A stretch of 64,000 nucleotides of DNA from Diphasiastrum complanatum (Eukaryota; Streptophyta; Lycopodiopsida; Lycopodiales; Lycopodiaceae), in the NCBI GenBank assembly GCA_029204225.1, contig CM055103.1, forward strand, positions 53,485,538-53,549,537, written 5' to 3'. Both the position numbers and the translations under genes were made by a program. Of the stretch, positions 20,888 through 32,505 are shown one piece after another. Below the pieces are notes generated by a model. That model was given only the letters and a program-made list of their open reading frames with translations, had not been told where the DNA came from and did no database searches. The stretch's first letter is position 1. The number at the start of each line of letters is the position of its first letter.

Positions 20888-23217
20888 CTAAAAAGCGTCA
20901 AGTAAGATAGCTATCTCTCTTATAAAAGTATCTTGATCGTTGCAGCAATACATAGCAAAAATAACATGGGAGATAATTACTTTGTACGAGTTGTAGACTG
21001 GCCTATTGGAAGCCAAATGTATGTACTGTAAGTATTGAAAAGGTAAGTCTCTTCTTTTATCAAACTTTGCAAGCTGATAAACACTAGTGTCTGGATTAAA
21101 AGTAATCGAAATATTCAAAAAACTGGTGGTGTTTGCTTCACAAGACTTTTTTTCAATATAAAAAAGAAGAAGGATAAATCCAGAAAGGGTTATCTGGTAC
21201 TCTAATCTGATTTTTGTCCATAAACGCATCAATAATGAGATTATTAATGAAGCAAATGTCATCAACATATCTAAACGAGTGACAGAAAACATTCATATCT
21301 TTTCTGAGACCTAACCTGACCAGTCTCTTAATAAAAATGAGTTTCCAAGAACGCAAGATACCAGTTACACCAAGTAGGTGAGCATGAAAAACGCATTGGT
21401 ATACCACGAATCTGCCTCCAAGTTTTGTTTCCTAACCTGACAATACAATTGTCTATAAGGAAGGCATTCCACAAGCATAAGAGATTTTTATTGATATTGT
21501 ACCACCCTTCCGACTTTTTATTATTCCATGACCATTTAAAGGCCTCCCTTTCTTGTTCCCATTTGAAACTCAGAAAACTCTTATTGGAATGTTTGAACGC
21601 ATGTGTAGTGGATTTATCCATGATAGTTTTCAGCCCATCAATGCCATCTAAAGATATGTTTTTATAGCATTTAGAGAAATCTGCAACCCACACATTGGTA
21701 ATCTTTGATGGTAAATTGAGATAAAAATCGATCGAGGACTCGCATTGCCAAAATAAGCATGTATCCACATTTAGGATACCCTTGTATGTTTTTGCCTTAA
21801 GGCCTACACCTTCCTTGAGGAATGGTGATAGCATACCAAGAGCTCATGTTAGGAATTTTGTGAGTTTAGTAAAGCAACAGTCATGCGCATTGGTGATCCA
21901 TCTAAAAGATTCCTTGTGGGCTTTGTACGTACAAAGTAAATATGGCAAAGAGTCATCCCTATGAAGATGTTGGGTAAAAATCCATTGAGCTTTTCCATGA
22001 CATATGTGATAGTATCTATAGTCGAGTTTTCTTGATCATTATGAAAGGGGCTGAAGTCAGGACTACTAAGTCTATCTAAGGCAAGTCTCTGTACAAGGAA
22101 TTTACATACGAAACTAGGATTGTGTTGCGCCTTGTCAATGCCATTGATGTAGAGTTGAGTTGGCAGTTTGTATTTTTGCAGTTGTATCCTTATTGTGATA
22201 TAGCCAAGTTCTTTCTTTGATGAATTCCATGGCAATGTTTTTACATAAAGTCGCATGCTCCCTTACAGTTTCTTCATTCAAATGTTCGTGCGTAGGCAAC
22301 AGTTTGATAAACTTGAACCACCCATCATAAAGTTTAGAAGCCACATCATTCACATTGTTTTTTTGTAAGGTAATATGATTGAGACCCATCTCTAAAGATT
22401 TACATAAAATCGGGCTCTTAACAGTATTGCTATTCGTAGAAATAACATGCCCAAATTTATTTGCAACGAAGTTCTTGAATCTATTAAGAGATAAGAATTC
22501 ACATGAATGTAAGTTTTCTATGTCAAAATCACAGAAGACATCATATCAAAAATACCAATAACTTTTGACACTTGGTAGGTAAGTCCAACTGAACGTAATA
22601 TCATGAAAGCGTTCATCTACAACAACGAATAGTCTGAATAAAACATGAGCATAAAAAGTTTTCACATGGATTGCTTCAAAAATTCTATTGCGGTTACATA
22701 GATGTAAAAAAGAGCTCCCTAAGTCACTGCTAGTGGTCAAATATAGACGTCCTGTCGCTGAGATGCTGACTTCCCTCCTTTCTGTCCTTTCCCCATCCTG
22801 CACACCGATTAATCTCGATCAATTAAATTCAGTCGTTTGATAGATAGATCGCTCTTTGTGCTACTTTGCCCTTCCTTTCCATTAAACCGTCTTCTTTTTC
22901 CTGTCCCATAAGCAAATACTACGAAGTTTGGATTGTTGAGATTAAAATTGCCGGTTCTTTTGCTTGTGTTCTGAAGTATTTATCCTGGAGAGTGGAAAAG
23001 CTTGGTCATTTAAGAAGGCGTTCTATCTCTCGTACATTTTCAGCATTGCCTAGGTGTGATAGGAGTTTGGCAGAAGAGTCTTTGGCAAGCTCAATGGAGG
23101 CATCAATCATGTACTGTCGAATGAAAAGAAAGGTAAGGTGTGCCTTAACCACATCTCTGGAGGGCTTATGTAGCCATAGAAAGAAAGCATTCATTTGGTT
23201 TTGGAGAGAAGCACCAG
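20888..23217 (-). pseudogene. Penelope-like element, middle and reverse transcriptase part
   Basis: Minus-strand sequence related to PLE reverse transcriptase, broken over several frames. In order: an N-terminal segment at 23194-23006 (DVVKAHLTFLFIRQYM, LLSHLGNAENVREI), linker pieces at 22389-21849, then the RT core. The core has VADFSKCYKNISL and WRQIRGIPMRFSCSPTWCN at 21834-21328. The catalytic FRYVDDICFINN is in a second frame near 21290. KFDKRRDLPFQYLQYIHLASNRP is in a third frame (21292-20888). The GIPMG glycine reads Arg. PLE reverse transcriptases are related to telomerase. No GIY-YIG endonuclease follows, so the copy is either of the endonuclease-lacking type or 3' truncated. Its N-terminal part lies beyond the copia insertion at 28725-29686. 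Confidence 0.85.
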
Positions 23218-23222
23218 GGAAG

Positions 23223-23467
23223 TGTCAATAATTAGATATGCAACATCAAGCATTCACCATAAACAATCACCACAAGAAGGCGGAAGAAGAACACATACTG
23301 TCACACTATCACACTGACACACACCGAATGTAAAAATGTACAATAAACCCTGATAGAGAGAGAAAACCTACGAGTAGACTAATAGACTAGCCTACAGCTG
23401 GTCACAACTGTCAACATTAATGTGCATCGTAAACAGTAACAATGAAGTTTATCATTGATTTCTAACA
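23223..23467 (-). repeat. Copia 3' LTR (left)
   Basis: Bounded by TG...CA (plus strand TGTCAATAATTAG ... ATTTCTAACA), with GGAAG just outside. It pairs with 28474-28719. Confidence 0.95.
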
Positions 23468-23469
23468 CT

Positions 23470-24946
23470 CTCCCTCAATGATAAAAGTACATTTTTCTAT
23501 CCCTAATAGAGTACGAAACCTCTCAAATTTACATCTACCTAATGACACAGTAAAAATATCTGCCTTTTGATCTTCAGATTTACAAAAAACAAGATCAATG
23601 GCTCCATCAAGAATTTTCTCTCGAACAAAATGGTAGTGTATTTCGATGTGCTTGGTTCAAGCATGTAAAACTGGATTTTTGGCAAGGTGAATGCAACTTT
23701 GATTATCGCAAGATATAGTAGTCGCATCCATCTGTGGTTGACCTAAATCCACAAGCAATCTTCATAACCATACCACTTCTTGTGTAGCATTGCTGAGTGC
23801 TCGATATTCAGCTTCCGTCGATGATAAGGCTACTGTAGGTTGCTTTTTGTTGTTCCATGAAATTGCAGTTGTACCATAACTGAATGTATGACCACTTGTA
23901 GATCTTCTATCATCAATATTACCTGCCCAATCGGCATCCGTATAACCTACCAACATTGGCGTTTCAGGCTGATCATACTTCAAACCAAAATTCAATCCCT
24001 CGAATGTATCTGACAATACGTTTAGCAGACTTCCAGTGTGCTTGACTAGGATCTTGCATAAATTGACTATAACACCAACAACATAAGAAATATCAGGTCG
24101 TGTGTGTGTCAAATAAATCAAACTACCCACCAGCTATCTATACAAATAAGCATCCACTTTTTCAGATTCATCATATGCAGTAAGCTTCATGTTGACATCC
24201 ATAGGTGTACTCAAAGGCTTACAATCTTGCATATTGAACTTATAAAGCAAATCTCGTGCATATTTGCTTTGTGTAAGAAAGACCATGTCTTCTGTTTGCC
24301 ATACTTCAATGCCAAGACAATAGTGCATCAATCCTAGATCACTCATGTCAAACGCTTTGGAAAGATCTGATTTTATTTCATCAATTAAGCTCTCATTACT
24401 TCCTGTAATAATCAAATCATCCACATACAACACAATGAACACTATATCTGAATCTTGCCTTAGAATGTAAAGATTAGGATCAGCGTCACTCTTTATCATT
24501 TCCCTTCGCTTGAAGTGTTCATCAATGCAAGAGTACCATGCCCGTGGTGCTTGCTTCAATCCATAAATGGCCTTGTTGAGCTTACAAACAAGATGCTCTC
24601 TCTCTGGCTCAACAAATCCTTGAGGTTGTACTAAGTACACCTCTTCATCCAGCACTCCATTAAGAAAAACAGATTTAACGTGCATTTGCTGGATCTTCCA
24701 ACCATAGAAAGCAGAAATAGCAATGATAGAACGTATAGTTACCATCTTAGCTACGGGTGCGAAGGTTTCTTCAAAATCAATACCTTCTTTCTGCTCAAAT
24801 TCTCTTTCAACCAACCGTGCTTTATACTTGTTGAGTTGCCCATCAGCTTCATATTTGATCTTGTATATCCATTTGCAAGTGATAGGCGTCTTACCATCAG
24901 GTAGCTCAACCAAGTTCCACGTCCTATTTGTTGATATAACTTCCAT
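23470..24946 (-). pseudogene. Copia reverse transcriptase and RNase H
   Basis: Residues from 24946 leftward show the standard copia RT. The order is NRTWNLVELP, CKWIYKIKYEADG, FAPVAKMVTIRSIIA, AIYGLKQAPRAWY, then the catalytic VLYVDDLIITGSN. At 24132 a stop (TAG) separates RT from GSLIYLTHTRPDISY. RNase H follows at 24130-23762 (GYTDADWAGNIDDRRSTSG and LSSTEAEYRAL), and the frame ends with a further stop. The YVDD box and the RNase H DAD/E residues are intact. The enzyme is therefore interrupted by few lesions and may have been active when the element inserted. Confidence 0.93.
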
Positions 24947-25050
24947 TTATGTTTCCATAGCTTCACGCCACTCCTTGTGCTCCTTTGCTTTATCAAAAGT
25001 TTTTGGTTCTTGAGACTTGAGCACAAAACCCATTGGGGCTAGATTCATCT

Positions 25051-26756
25051 CTAATCTTCAAGAGGTTTTCGATTTCTACTTGATCTTCTAAGCTCTCCCT
25101 GCTCACTTGATTCGGGAGTATCTCTCTTATTAGCGTCACTTGTTACTAACAAGTACCACTTAGACACTCTCCTAGAAATCTCATTATTGACCCTGTCTTT
25201 TTCCATTGGCTCTTCCATATCGACACCAACTTCTTTCTTCACTTGCATTTTAGCTTTATCATCAAAGGGATCAATTGTCAATTTTATTTGGTCATTTTGG
25301 CCCATCTCATCAAAAGTAGCATCTTTGGAAATCATGATCTTTTGTGCATCTGTGTCATACATCCTGTATGCCTTGGCTCTTTCATCATATCCAAGGAAAA
25401 TACACTTAACAGCTTTTGCATCTAGTTTCTTTCGTTTTTCATCAAGTACATGAGCATAAGCATCACAACCAAATATTCGTAAATGGGAAACATTAGGTTT
25501 CTTTCCAGTAAAAGCTTCGTAAGGTGTGTTACCCTCCACGGACTTTGTAGGACACCGATTCAAGATATGAGTAGTTGTGTTGCATGCTTCTGCCTAAAAA
25601 GTATTTGGCAAACCCTTGCTCTTAAGCATTGCCCTAGCCATCTCCACAATGGATCTGTTTTTCCGTTCTGCAACTCCGTTCTGTTGTGGTGAATAGGGTG
25701 CAGTGGTTTGTCTCTTGATCCCCTGATCCTTGCAGAAATTTATAAACTCTGTTGAAAAAACTCACCGCCACCATCTGATCTGAGGGTCTTAATAGAACAA
25801 CCTGTTTGTTTTTCAACTAGAGCCTTGAACTCTCTAAACTTGGCAAAAGCATCAGATTTCTTGCCTATGAAATAAATCCAGATATGTCTATTATAGTCAT
25901 CAATGAATGTGATGAAATAGTAACAACCACTAGTAGACCTAGTTTATGTTGGTCCACACAGATCACTATGAACAAGATCAAGAATGCCATTGGCTCTTCT
26001 TGCTCCATCTTTGGGAAATCTCTCTCTATGCTGTTTTCCCAAAATGCAACCCTCACAAATTTTTCCTTCGGAAGAGATATCAGGCAATCCAACAACTAGA
26101 TTACCTCTTTTAAGGATTTGCAAGCTTTGAGCACTGATATGACCAAACCTTTGATGCCAAAGATCACTTTGACTATCAACAGTGCTTACCATAGCTTGAG
26201 TAAAAGACCTCGCATTCAATTTGTAGAGTCGATTCTCGTTGTCTCTAGCTCCTGTAGTAATCAATTTGTAGTGATTCTTGATGTCTTTGAAAAGACATTT
26301 GTCACTGTCAAACTCAACCTTGAGTTGTTGATCAGCCATCGTCCCAACAGATAGTAGATTGTTAGCTAAGCCAGGTACATATTGCACATTGCTTATATGC
26401 TTTATCTTCCCATTGGCTAACTTCATTGGTACCACTCCAACTCCTTTAACAGATAGCAATTTGCTATCAGCTTGTCCAACTTCATCACCATTGTCAGTTT
26501 TCTTGAATTCTGAAAACCACTCTTTCCTTGAAGTCATGTGCTTGGATGCACCACTATCAATGTACCAGGTATCCTTGGCTTCATCACTTGTCATTAATGT
26601 TGTAATGAACAATTTTGAACTCTCACCTGTGTCATCTTCATATTGATCATCATCGTATTGATGTTGATCAGTATAATTGTCTTCATAATAATAGTCATCA
26701 AATTGATGTTGATTAGCATAATTTCTCGCTTGCCATTTGTCTTTTCTTTGTTCCAT
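25051..26756 (-). pseudogene. Copia protease, GAG-pre-integrase and integrase
   Basis: The protease signature TWYIDSGASKHMTS lies at the start (about 26580), followed by NVQYVPGLANNLLSVG. The GAG-pre-integrase LWHQRFGHIS and the integrase zinc-binding half (CEGCILGKQHRERFP) come next. The frame is then broken at about 25943. Integrase core pieces continue in other frames down to about 25634 (FITFIDDYNRHIWIYFI is readable). The C-terminal part runs from 25563, with NTPYEAFTGKKPNVSHLRIFG. The Q-rich and DDYYYEDNY-rich linker at the N-terminus is unusual. Multiple frameshifts make it non-functional. Confidence 0.9.
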
Positions 26757-26766
26757 CTCCTTCTAT

Positions 26767-27611
26767 TTCTTGAAGCATTCATGCTCCCAGTGACCAGGTT
26801 TGTTGCAGTACCTACAATTTCTAGGTTTATTTTATCTTGAATAGTCGTGTCCTTGACCTCGGTCTTGATTCCAATTACCTCGATTCGGACTATCATTGAC
26901 TTGCTCATGAATTTGTTGAAATGATCCTCGGCTTGAGTTTCCTCCTCTCGATTGATTCTTTCCACGGCCAAATCTTCCACCTCGTCCTCTAACTGCAAGA
27001 GCTTGATCATAGCTCCTGTTACGATGATTCAAGTTCTCTTGACGTTGCTCTTCTTGCAAAAGCAATCCACCTAGTTCTTCATAGGTTGGAAGATTTTCTC
27101 TTGTGGCTATACTCGTCACAAACATCTGATGTGACTCACTCAGACTATTCAATGTCAATTGCACGATTTCACGATCTTGTACTCGCTCTCCAACTGTTGC
27201 TAATTGATCACGGATCTCTTTGATCTTCAGTATGAGATCGGCAATAGTTGCACCATTATCCATCCGCAATGTATGCAACTTTGTCTTAAAAAATAGTATT
27301 TGAGATGTATTTGTCGTTTCAAACAATGCCTTCAATGTATCCCACGCTTCTTTTGTTCCTTCTGAATCTAAAATATAGGAAATAATTGCATCTCTAACTG
27401 ATAAGTTGATGATATTTTGGGCTTTCCGTCTTCTCCTATCAAATGCCCGCTGATCTTATTCAATCACTGGCCTCGTCTCTTCACCTGTCACGATCTCCCA
27501 TAGCTCCTTTTCCATCAAAATGTTCTTCAGTTTGAATTTCCAAACTGCATAGTTGTCGGCACCTTCCAATTTGCTTGACTCATTAAGAACACTCTCGCTT
27601 AGAGTTGCCAT
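26767..27611 (-). pseudogene. Copia gag
   Basis: The ATG at 27611 lies about 850 bases inside the primer-binding site. The UBN2-type gag core includes YAVWKFKLKNILMEKELW and EAWDTLKALFETTNT. An in-frame TAA occurs near 27460. An Arg/Gly-rich tail and the zinc knuckle CRYCNKPGHWEHEC (about 26770-26815) follow, with another stop between gag and protease. Gag packages the element RNA; this copy is broken by stops. Confidence 0.9.
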
Positions 27612-27679
27612 TACTGGATAGATGAGTCTAGATCACAAAATTTATTCACACCACAAAACTGTAAATTTTTTGTTGTACA

Positions 27680-27925
27680 CCGGATATCGGTACGACGCGC
27701 GGGTGCATGACTGCTCGGGATTCTCTTTACCTCTGACGCGTCACTCCGATATTGGTACTGATATGTGATATCGGTATGATGCGCGGATGTACGAGTGCTC
27801 TTGGTTTTCTTTATCTCTAACGCGTCGATCCGATATTGGTACGGATATGCTGTATCTGTATGACGCGCAGATGTACGACTGCTCAAGATTTTTCCTACCT
27901 CTGGCGCGTCAATCCAATATTGGTA
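27680..27925. repeat. Three tandem ~86-bp repeats in the copia leader
   Basis: Three units each contain ACGCGC(A/G)GATGTACGACTGCTC followed by ACGCGTC...CGATATTGGTACG, starting near 27692, 27778 and 27863. They lie in the untranslated leader between the primer-binding site and gag. Confidence 0.8.
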
Positions 27926-28473
27926 CGAAAAAGATTAAAAATAGAGAGAATATAAGAACTTTCAGAGAGAATATTCTAGATTCCCCACTTCGGCGTGGCG
28001 GCTATGCCGCCTCCTCTTTGCAAAGATTTCGAAATGTGTGACCGTTCAAAAGACAAAGATCAGTAATGTGAAAAGTATGAAGCCTTCTAACTTTGAATGG
28101 TAGTACTAGACATTGTCTAGTGTGATTTGCGGTACTCCAAACAGACAAATGAGAGATTTCTTGGCAAACCTCTCACACAAATAGCACTTTCCACAATAAC
28201 TAGGAAGTATTGTAAAAATCTCCCCCACTCAACAGATTTTCAATCTGTCTGATGCTACCCTGGCCTTTCTGATGCCTCCGGGACTGTGCTTTTGTTTCCC
28301 ACTATGATTCTGAGCTCCAAACCTACAAAATACACCAAAGAAGAATTTCTTCCAGCCATTTTTGTCTCTCCAAGCTTTCACCTCCCATGAAGGACTTTCT
28401 CACTTTGTTGCGGAGCTTGTGGCAACCTGTATCCACTGATCAGGCACACATGACTATCGCTGCTCTGATACCA

Positions 28474-28719
28474 TGTCGAGAATTAGATATGCAACATCAA
28501 GCATTCACCATAAGCAATCACCACAAGAAGGCGGAAGAAGAACACGTATTGTCACACTATCACACTAACACATATCGAATGTAAAAATGTACAAATAAAC
28601 CCTGATAGAGAGAGAAAACCTACAAGTAGACTAATAGACTAGCCTACAACTGGTCACAACTGTCAACATTAATGTGCATCGTAAACAGTAACAATGAAGT
28701 TTATCATTGATTTCTAACA
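28474..28719 (-). repeat. Copia 5' LTR (right)
   Basis: Bounded by TG...CA (plus strand TGTCGAGAATTAG ... ATTTCTAACA). It abuts the primer-binding site on one side and the GGAAG target duplication on the other. Confidence 0.95.
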
Positions 28720-28724
28720 GGAAG

Positions 28725-29686
28725 AACTTGTCTAGACTGTTCATCATAAACCAAATGGTTTGGTCAAACCAGATAATGGACGAATTATTTTTGCATTTAT
28801 CACCACACCTACATTTAAAGAAAGGTTGTTTCCAATTCCAGATTCTTGCTTGGTGAAGGTTCATCCTATTGAAGCCAATCTCAAAGTGTCCTCTGATTCT
28901 GGCCCAGGTTTGTTCAGAAGGGCAACAAAAAGGCTCAAATTTGTTCATGCGAATAACAGGACCAAAGGCTATAGGAGCTTTAAGCGAAGGATTTTTGTGT
29001 AAAGCAGCGAACTTACAAACTTCTATCTCTTTTTCAGTAAGATGTGACATCAAGATCCAAAGGTCGATAGGCACAGGGGCAAGAAAATTGACAGTAGGAA
29101 GGCTCCAAAGCTTATAGGCGGTAAAGGTAGATTTGAACTCAATAGTTCTGCTAGGTACAAAAGGGATTTGACAGTTTTTGGATTGGCAGAAGTCATACGA
29201 AGATTGGTCACCAACATCATAAATATCTTGAGAAAACAATTCAAGTTGGAAAGCACTGTCCTCATCAAGCTCATCTAAAAAGACCAGAGGGTGTGGTGAA
29301 AGTGGTGCATTAGAGGAGGTATGTGGCACATCAACAGAAGAATTACCATTCTCATTCTCAAGGCACACAAAGACTTTCTTAATGTGTAGATTAAAAAATC
29401 TTTCATCTTCTTCAAAAACTTCGATAAATTCATTGAGCCGACCATACAGACTTTCAACCAAACTCAACGTATCCTTCTTGCTAACAAACTCCAGATAGAT
29501 CTCAACCCAGTCCAAAGTCCCCAACAGATCAGTCAAACACAAAACCTTATCTTCAAGTCTAGCAAAAGAACAAGTAGCCCTATCAGTGTCAATGATAAAA
29601 GAATACATCATTACGACCTTTTTTATACAAAAAATAAGCGTCTGAATAAAATGATTAGGTGGAGGTAGGGGCTCCCCATGACCCAT
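28725..29686 (-). pseudogene. Penelope-like element, N-terminal part
   Basis: The N-terminal portion of the PLE ORF starts at ATG 29686. Across the copia insertion its frame joins, without shift, to the segment at 23217-23006. The codons ending NSLDKFF at 28725 continue with PGASLQNQMNAFFLWLHKP on the other side once one GGAAG copy is discounted. That junction and the WFDQTIWFMMNSLDKFF pattern match the pre-RT region of plant PLE proteins as I recall them. The N-terminal third (acidic, Ser/Pro-containing) has no recognised domain. The frame is open for more than 300 codons, so the decay is concentrated in the RT half. Sequence past 28725 in the nominal ORF is copia LTR. Confidence 0.75.
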
Positions 29687-31530
29687 AAGAGCAGCATCCT
29701 GTGGACTAAAACATGAAAACAGACCTTTGTTAGCTTATGAACCGGATAAAAGGTAAGGGTTTAGTACCATCCCAACCAAGGAATAGTCAGAGTTACATCA
29801 TAAGGGTGCAGAGAGAGAGATACACAATTTCACATAGTTCCTCTTGACAAAGCAAGACCAAACCCTTTGAAGCCTTTATTCATAAACCAACAAGGTACAG
29901 TAAAGCTGAAAAGTAAAATACAGTACATTAAAGCACCATATAGCATAACCACTCTCAAAACGTCCAGCTGATACCTGCCACCATCCTACAACACAAAACC
30001 GCACGAGTTAGTATAGTGGGGAAGACAGGTGTCATAGCTGAGCGATAGTTGTTATCCATGTCCAAAAGAAGTTATACTACTCATCAACATAAATAGCATT
30101 TTCAAACATAGTCCAGTCTTCTCAAACACAAAGATGATTTTATAGCGATAGGCCAAGCCCCTCCGTTACCGTATCAAGGTGAGTGCCATGCTGATCAGTT
30201 TTTGGGCATTGGTCCGTATCAGTTTAATTTGTTTATAGCACAAGTATGAAAAGTTTTCACCGTATATATTGCTTATCGCCAAAAGCCATGGTGTGAACAC
30301 GTGTGCCGGTGTCAGAACAAATCCATGCTATTCTAACCCGTGTGACTTAAGAAACGTCACGCACTACTGTCCATACTCTTGAGCATATCCATGCTTTCCA
30401 GTCGTATCTCACCATAAACTGATATGACAACCGAATGGGTAATAAAAATTATCACAAGCCATGGTTGAATAGTGTAGCTACGGGTAAACTTTCGTTTATC
30501 GTAGCCCCATATACACCCCGTGGTTTTTTGGACCCTTGTATCGGATAGGTTTCATTTTATTGATGAGGTTCTCATGGTTTTTACAAGGTATTAGGGCAGA
30601 TCCGTGCCATTCTAATCCTTATGTAAGAACCATTTATCTTAGGCAAATCCATGCTGTCCAAGATAACATGAGGAGAACCCTTACTTCGGGACAGCGTGGG
30701 TGTCATCAAACACAGAAAGAAATTATATTACTTATGAGGTGATATAGTCGAACTGAGTAGAAACCAAGTAATTTCCGTACTTGGGGTCTTTAATAGTCAC
30801 CTAGAATGGCATACATTTGTGAAGAGACACCTTACCTTTCGAGCGTATGTGATGCTTGCAAATTCTGAAAATTGTTCGAAAAATTCTTATTAGGATGATT
30901 GTAGCAGTGGTATCTTGTGAGGATGCCATGTTTTAGTCCCCTCGAGTGCTCTTTGCCTTCCTTAGTATTAAACCATTTATAACGTTATTGTCAGCCTTTT
31001 TAAAAGTGAAAGTAAGCACTTTATGGAGAGCTTACCATTCACTGCTTATACAAATCTGAAGCAAATGGTTTAATGTGCATACTTGTGCAGACGCTTATAG
31101 CTTTATGGCTCGAAGCTGAACCTAACCGAAAATGAAGATAGTAGTAATATTCGATGCTACAGAGAGCGCAAGTTTCATTTGTAAGTGCTAATATACAGTA
31201 GTATTCCCTTTGCAAGAGCAATCATTTGCAAGTATGATAACGAAACTGGTTATAGCATGAGGTATAGTAATCATAAACATAATGTGCCAGCGACTGAGTT
31301 GTATGTTTTGATAAAAGTATGAAACAAACAAAGCATCATTTCTAGAGTACGTACATAACCCTTAGTTACTTAAGGAGCAACCACATATTCATGTTGTCCA
31401 TTGAAGGATAGTAACGTATAATGTAAACTATAGTTATCACACCAAGATATCATCCATTCATATCCATGATAAGGAGCTTGAAACCAAACAACCATTCATG
31501 ACTTAGGAAGTGCTTCATCGTTGGTCATTA
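29687..31530. other. No gene recognised
   Basis: About 1.8 kb with no ORF over 70 codons that I can support, no RNA gene and no clear repeat structure. The left part may be the 5' region of the PLE. The right part abuts the truncated copia at about 31500. Confidence 0.4.
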
Positions 31531-31560
31531 TGAAGCTTCTGTCTCAGCTTAGGCCTATCA

Positions 31561-32505
31561 AGGTCTATTGGGAAGGAAGACAAGGTTTGTGAAGCTTGTG
31601 CTTTATCCAAGGCACATAAGAAGGTGTTTCCTGACTCCATCACAAAGTCATCTCATCCTCTTGAACTCATACACTCGGATGTGCACATTGCTAGCACCAA
31701 ATCTAATGGAGGTTCATCCATGTTTTTAACCTTCATTGATGACTACTCAAGATATTGTTGGGTGTTCTTACTTTCCTTCAAATCTCAAGTATTTGATACT
31801 AAAAAGTTCAAGCTGTTTGTGGAAAAACATCATAATCATAGCATCAAGATTCTTAGAAGTGACAATGGTGGAGAATTCATCTCCAATGAGTTCAAGGCCT
31901 TTTGTGAGGAGGAAGGGATCAAGAAAGAGACTTCTTGTCCTTACACTCCTCAACAAAATGGAGTTGCTGAAAGAAGGAATAGAACATTATGTGAATGTTC
32001 TAAGGCTTTAAGATTGGATGCTAGTTTTCCCAAATCCTTTTGGGGTGAATCTCTTGTATGTGCAAACTACTTGATAAATAGGGTGTCTTACGTACCAATT
32101 GAAGGCAAAACTCCTTATGAGATGTTGTATGGAAAGAAACCCAATCTTAATCAATTGAAAGTTTTTGGATGTATATGTTATGTTCATGTGCCATTGGAAA
32201 CAAGATCCAAGGAGGATCCATCTTCCACAAGAGGGATCATGCTTGGATATGCAAGCTCAAGCAAGGGCTACAAAATCTATCTCCCATCCTTGAACAAATT
32301 TGTTGTTTCAAGGGATGTTATATCTGATGAACATCATATGCACATGCTTGAAGAAGGCTCAAGTGCTCCAACAATCAAGAAGAAGATGGCCGAGGAGCAA
32401 AATCTTGATTTCGAGGAGGAGCTCATGGAGGAGCAAGCACCAAACCCACCTATCACACCAAGGAGATCTTCAAAGGCAAAAGTGGAGCCATCAAGGCTCA
32501 CATAA
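31561..32505 (+). pseudogene. Copia integrase (5'-truncated element)
   Basis: The open frame starts after stops at 31504 and 31531. It shows the integrase zinc-binding end (CEACALSKAHKKVFP) and the core DDE region. The core includes ELIHSDVHIAS, FLTFIDDYSRYCWVFLL, RSDNGGEFISNEF and [16 protein letters not shown]. The C-terminal TPYEMLYGKKPNLNQLKVFG and a linker follow. No 5' LTR, gag or protease is found to the left, so the element is truncated near 31500. A frameshift at about 32490-32505 breaks the polyprotein just before RT. Catalytic Asp, Asp and Glu are all visible. Confidence 0.92.

Larger units (their letters stand above)
23223..28719 (-). mobile_element. Full-length Ty1/copia element inserted in the PLE
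   Basis: A 5.5-kb element flanked by identical 5-bp target-site duplications GGAAG (23218-23222 and 28720-28724). The LTRs are 23223-23467 and 28474-28719. They differ by about ten substitutions, mostly transitions, and one 1-bp indel by eye, so the insertion is not very recent. On the minus strand the 5' LTR is the right one. The primer-binding site TGGTATCAGAGC (28473-28462) abuts it, and gag starts at 27611. The order is gag, protease, integrase, RT, RNase H. Several stops and frameshifts make it non-autonomous today. Confidence 0.97.

Noticed and set aside
22866-23231. 121-codon plus-strand ORF
   Set aside because: Antisense shadow of the PLE N-terminal region, ending at the copia LTR.
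28387-28584. Plus-strand ORF over the copia 5' LTR
   Set aside because: Chance frame across the primer-binding site and LTR, opposite to the element.
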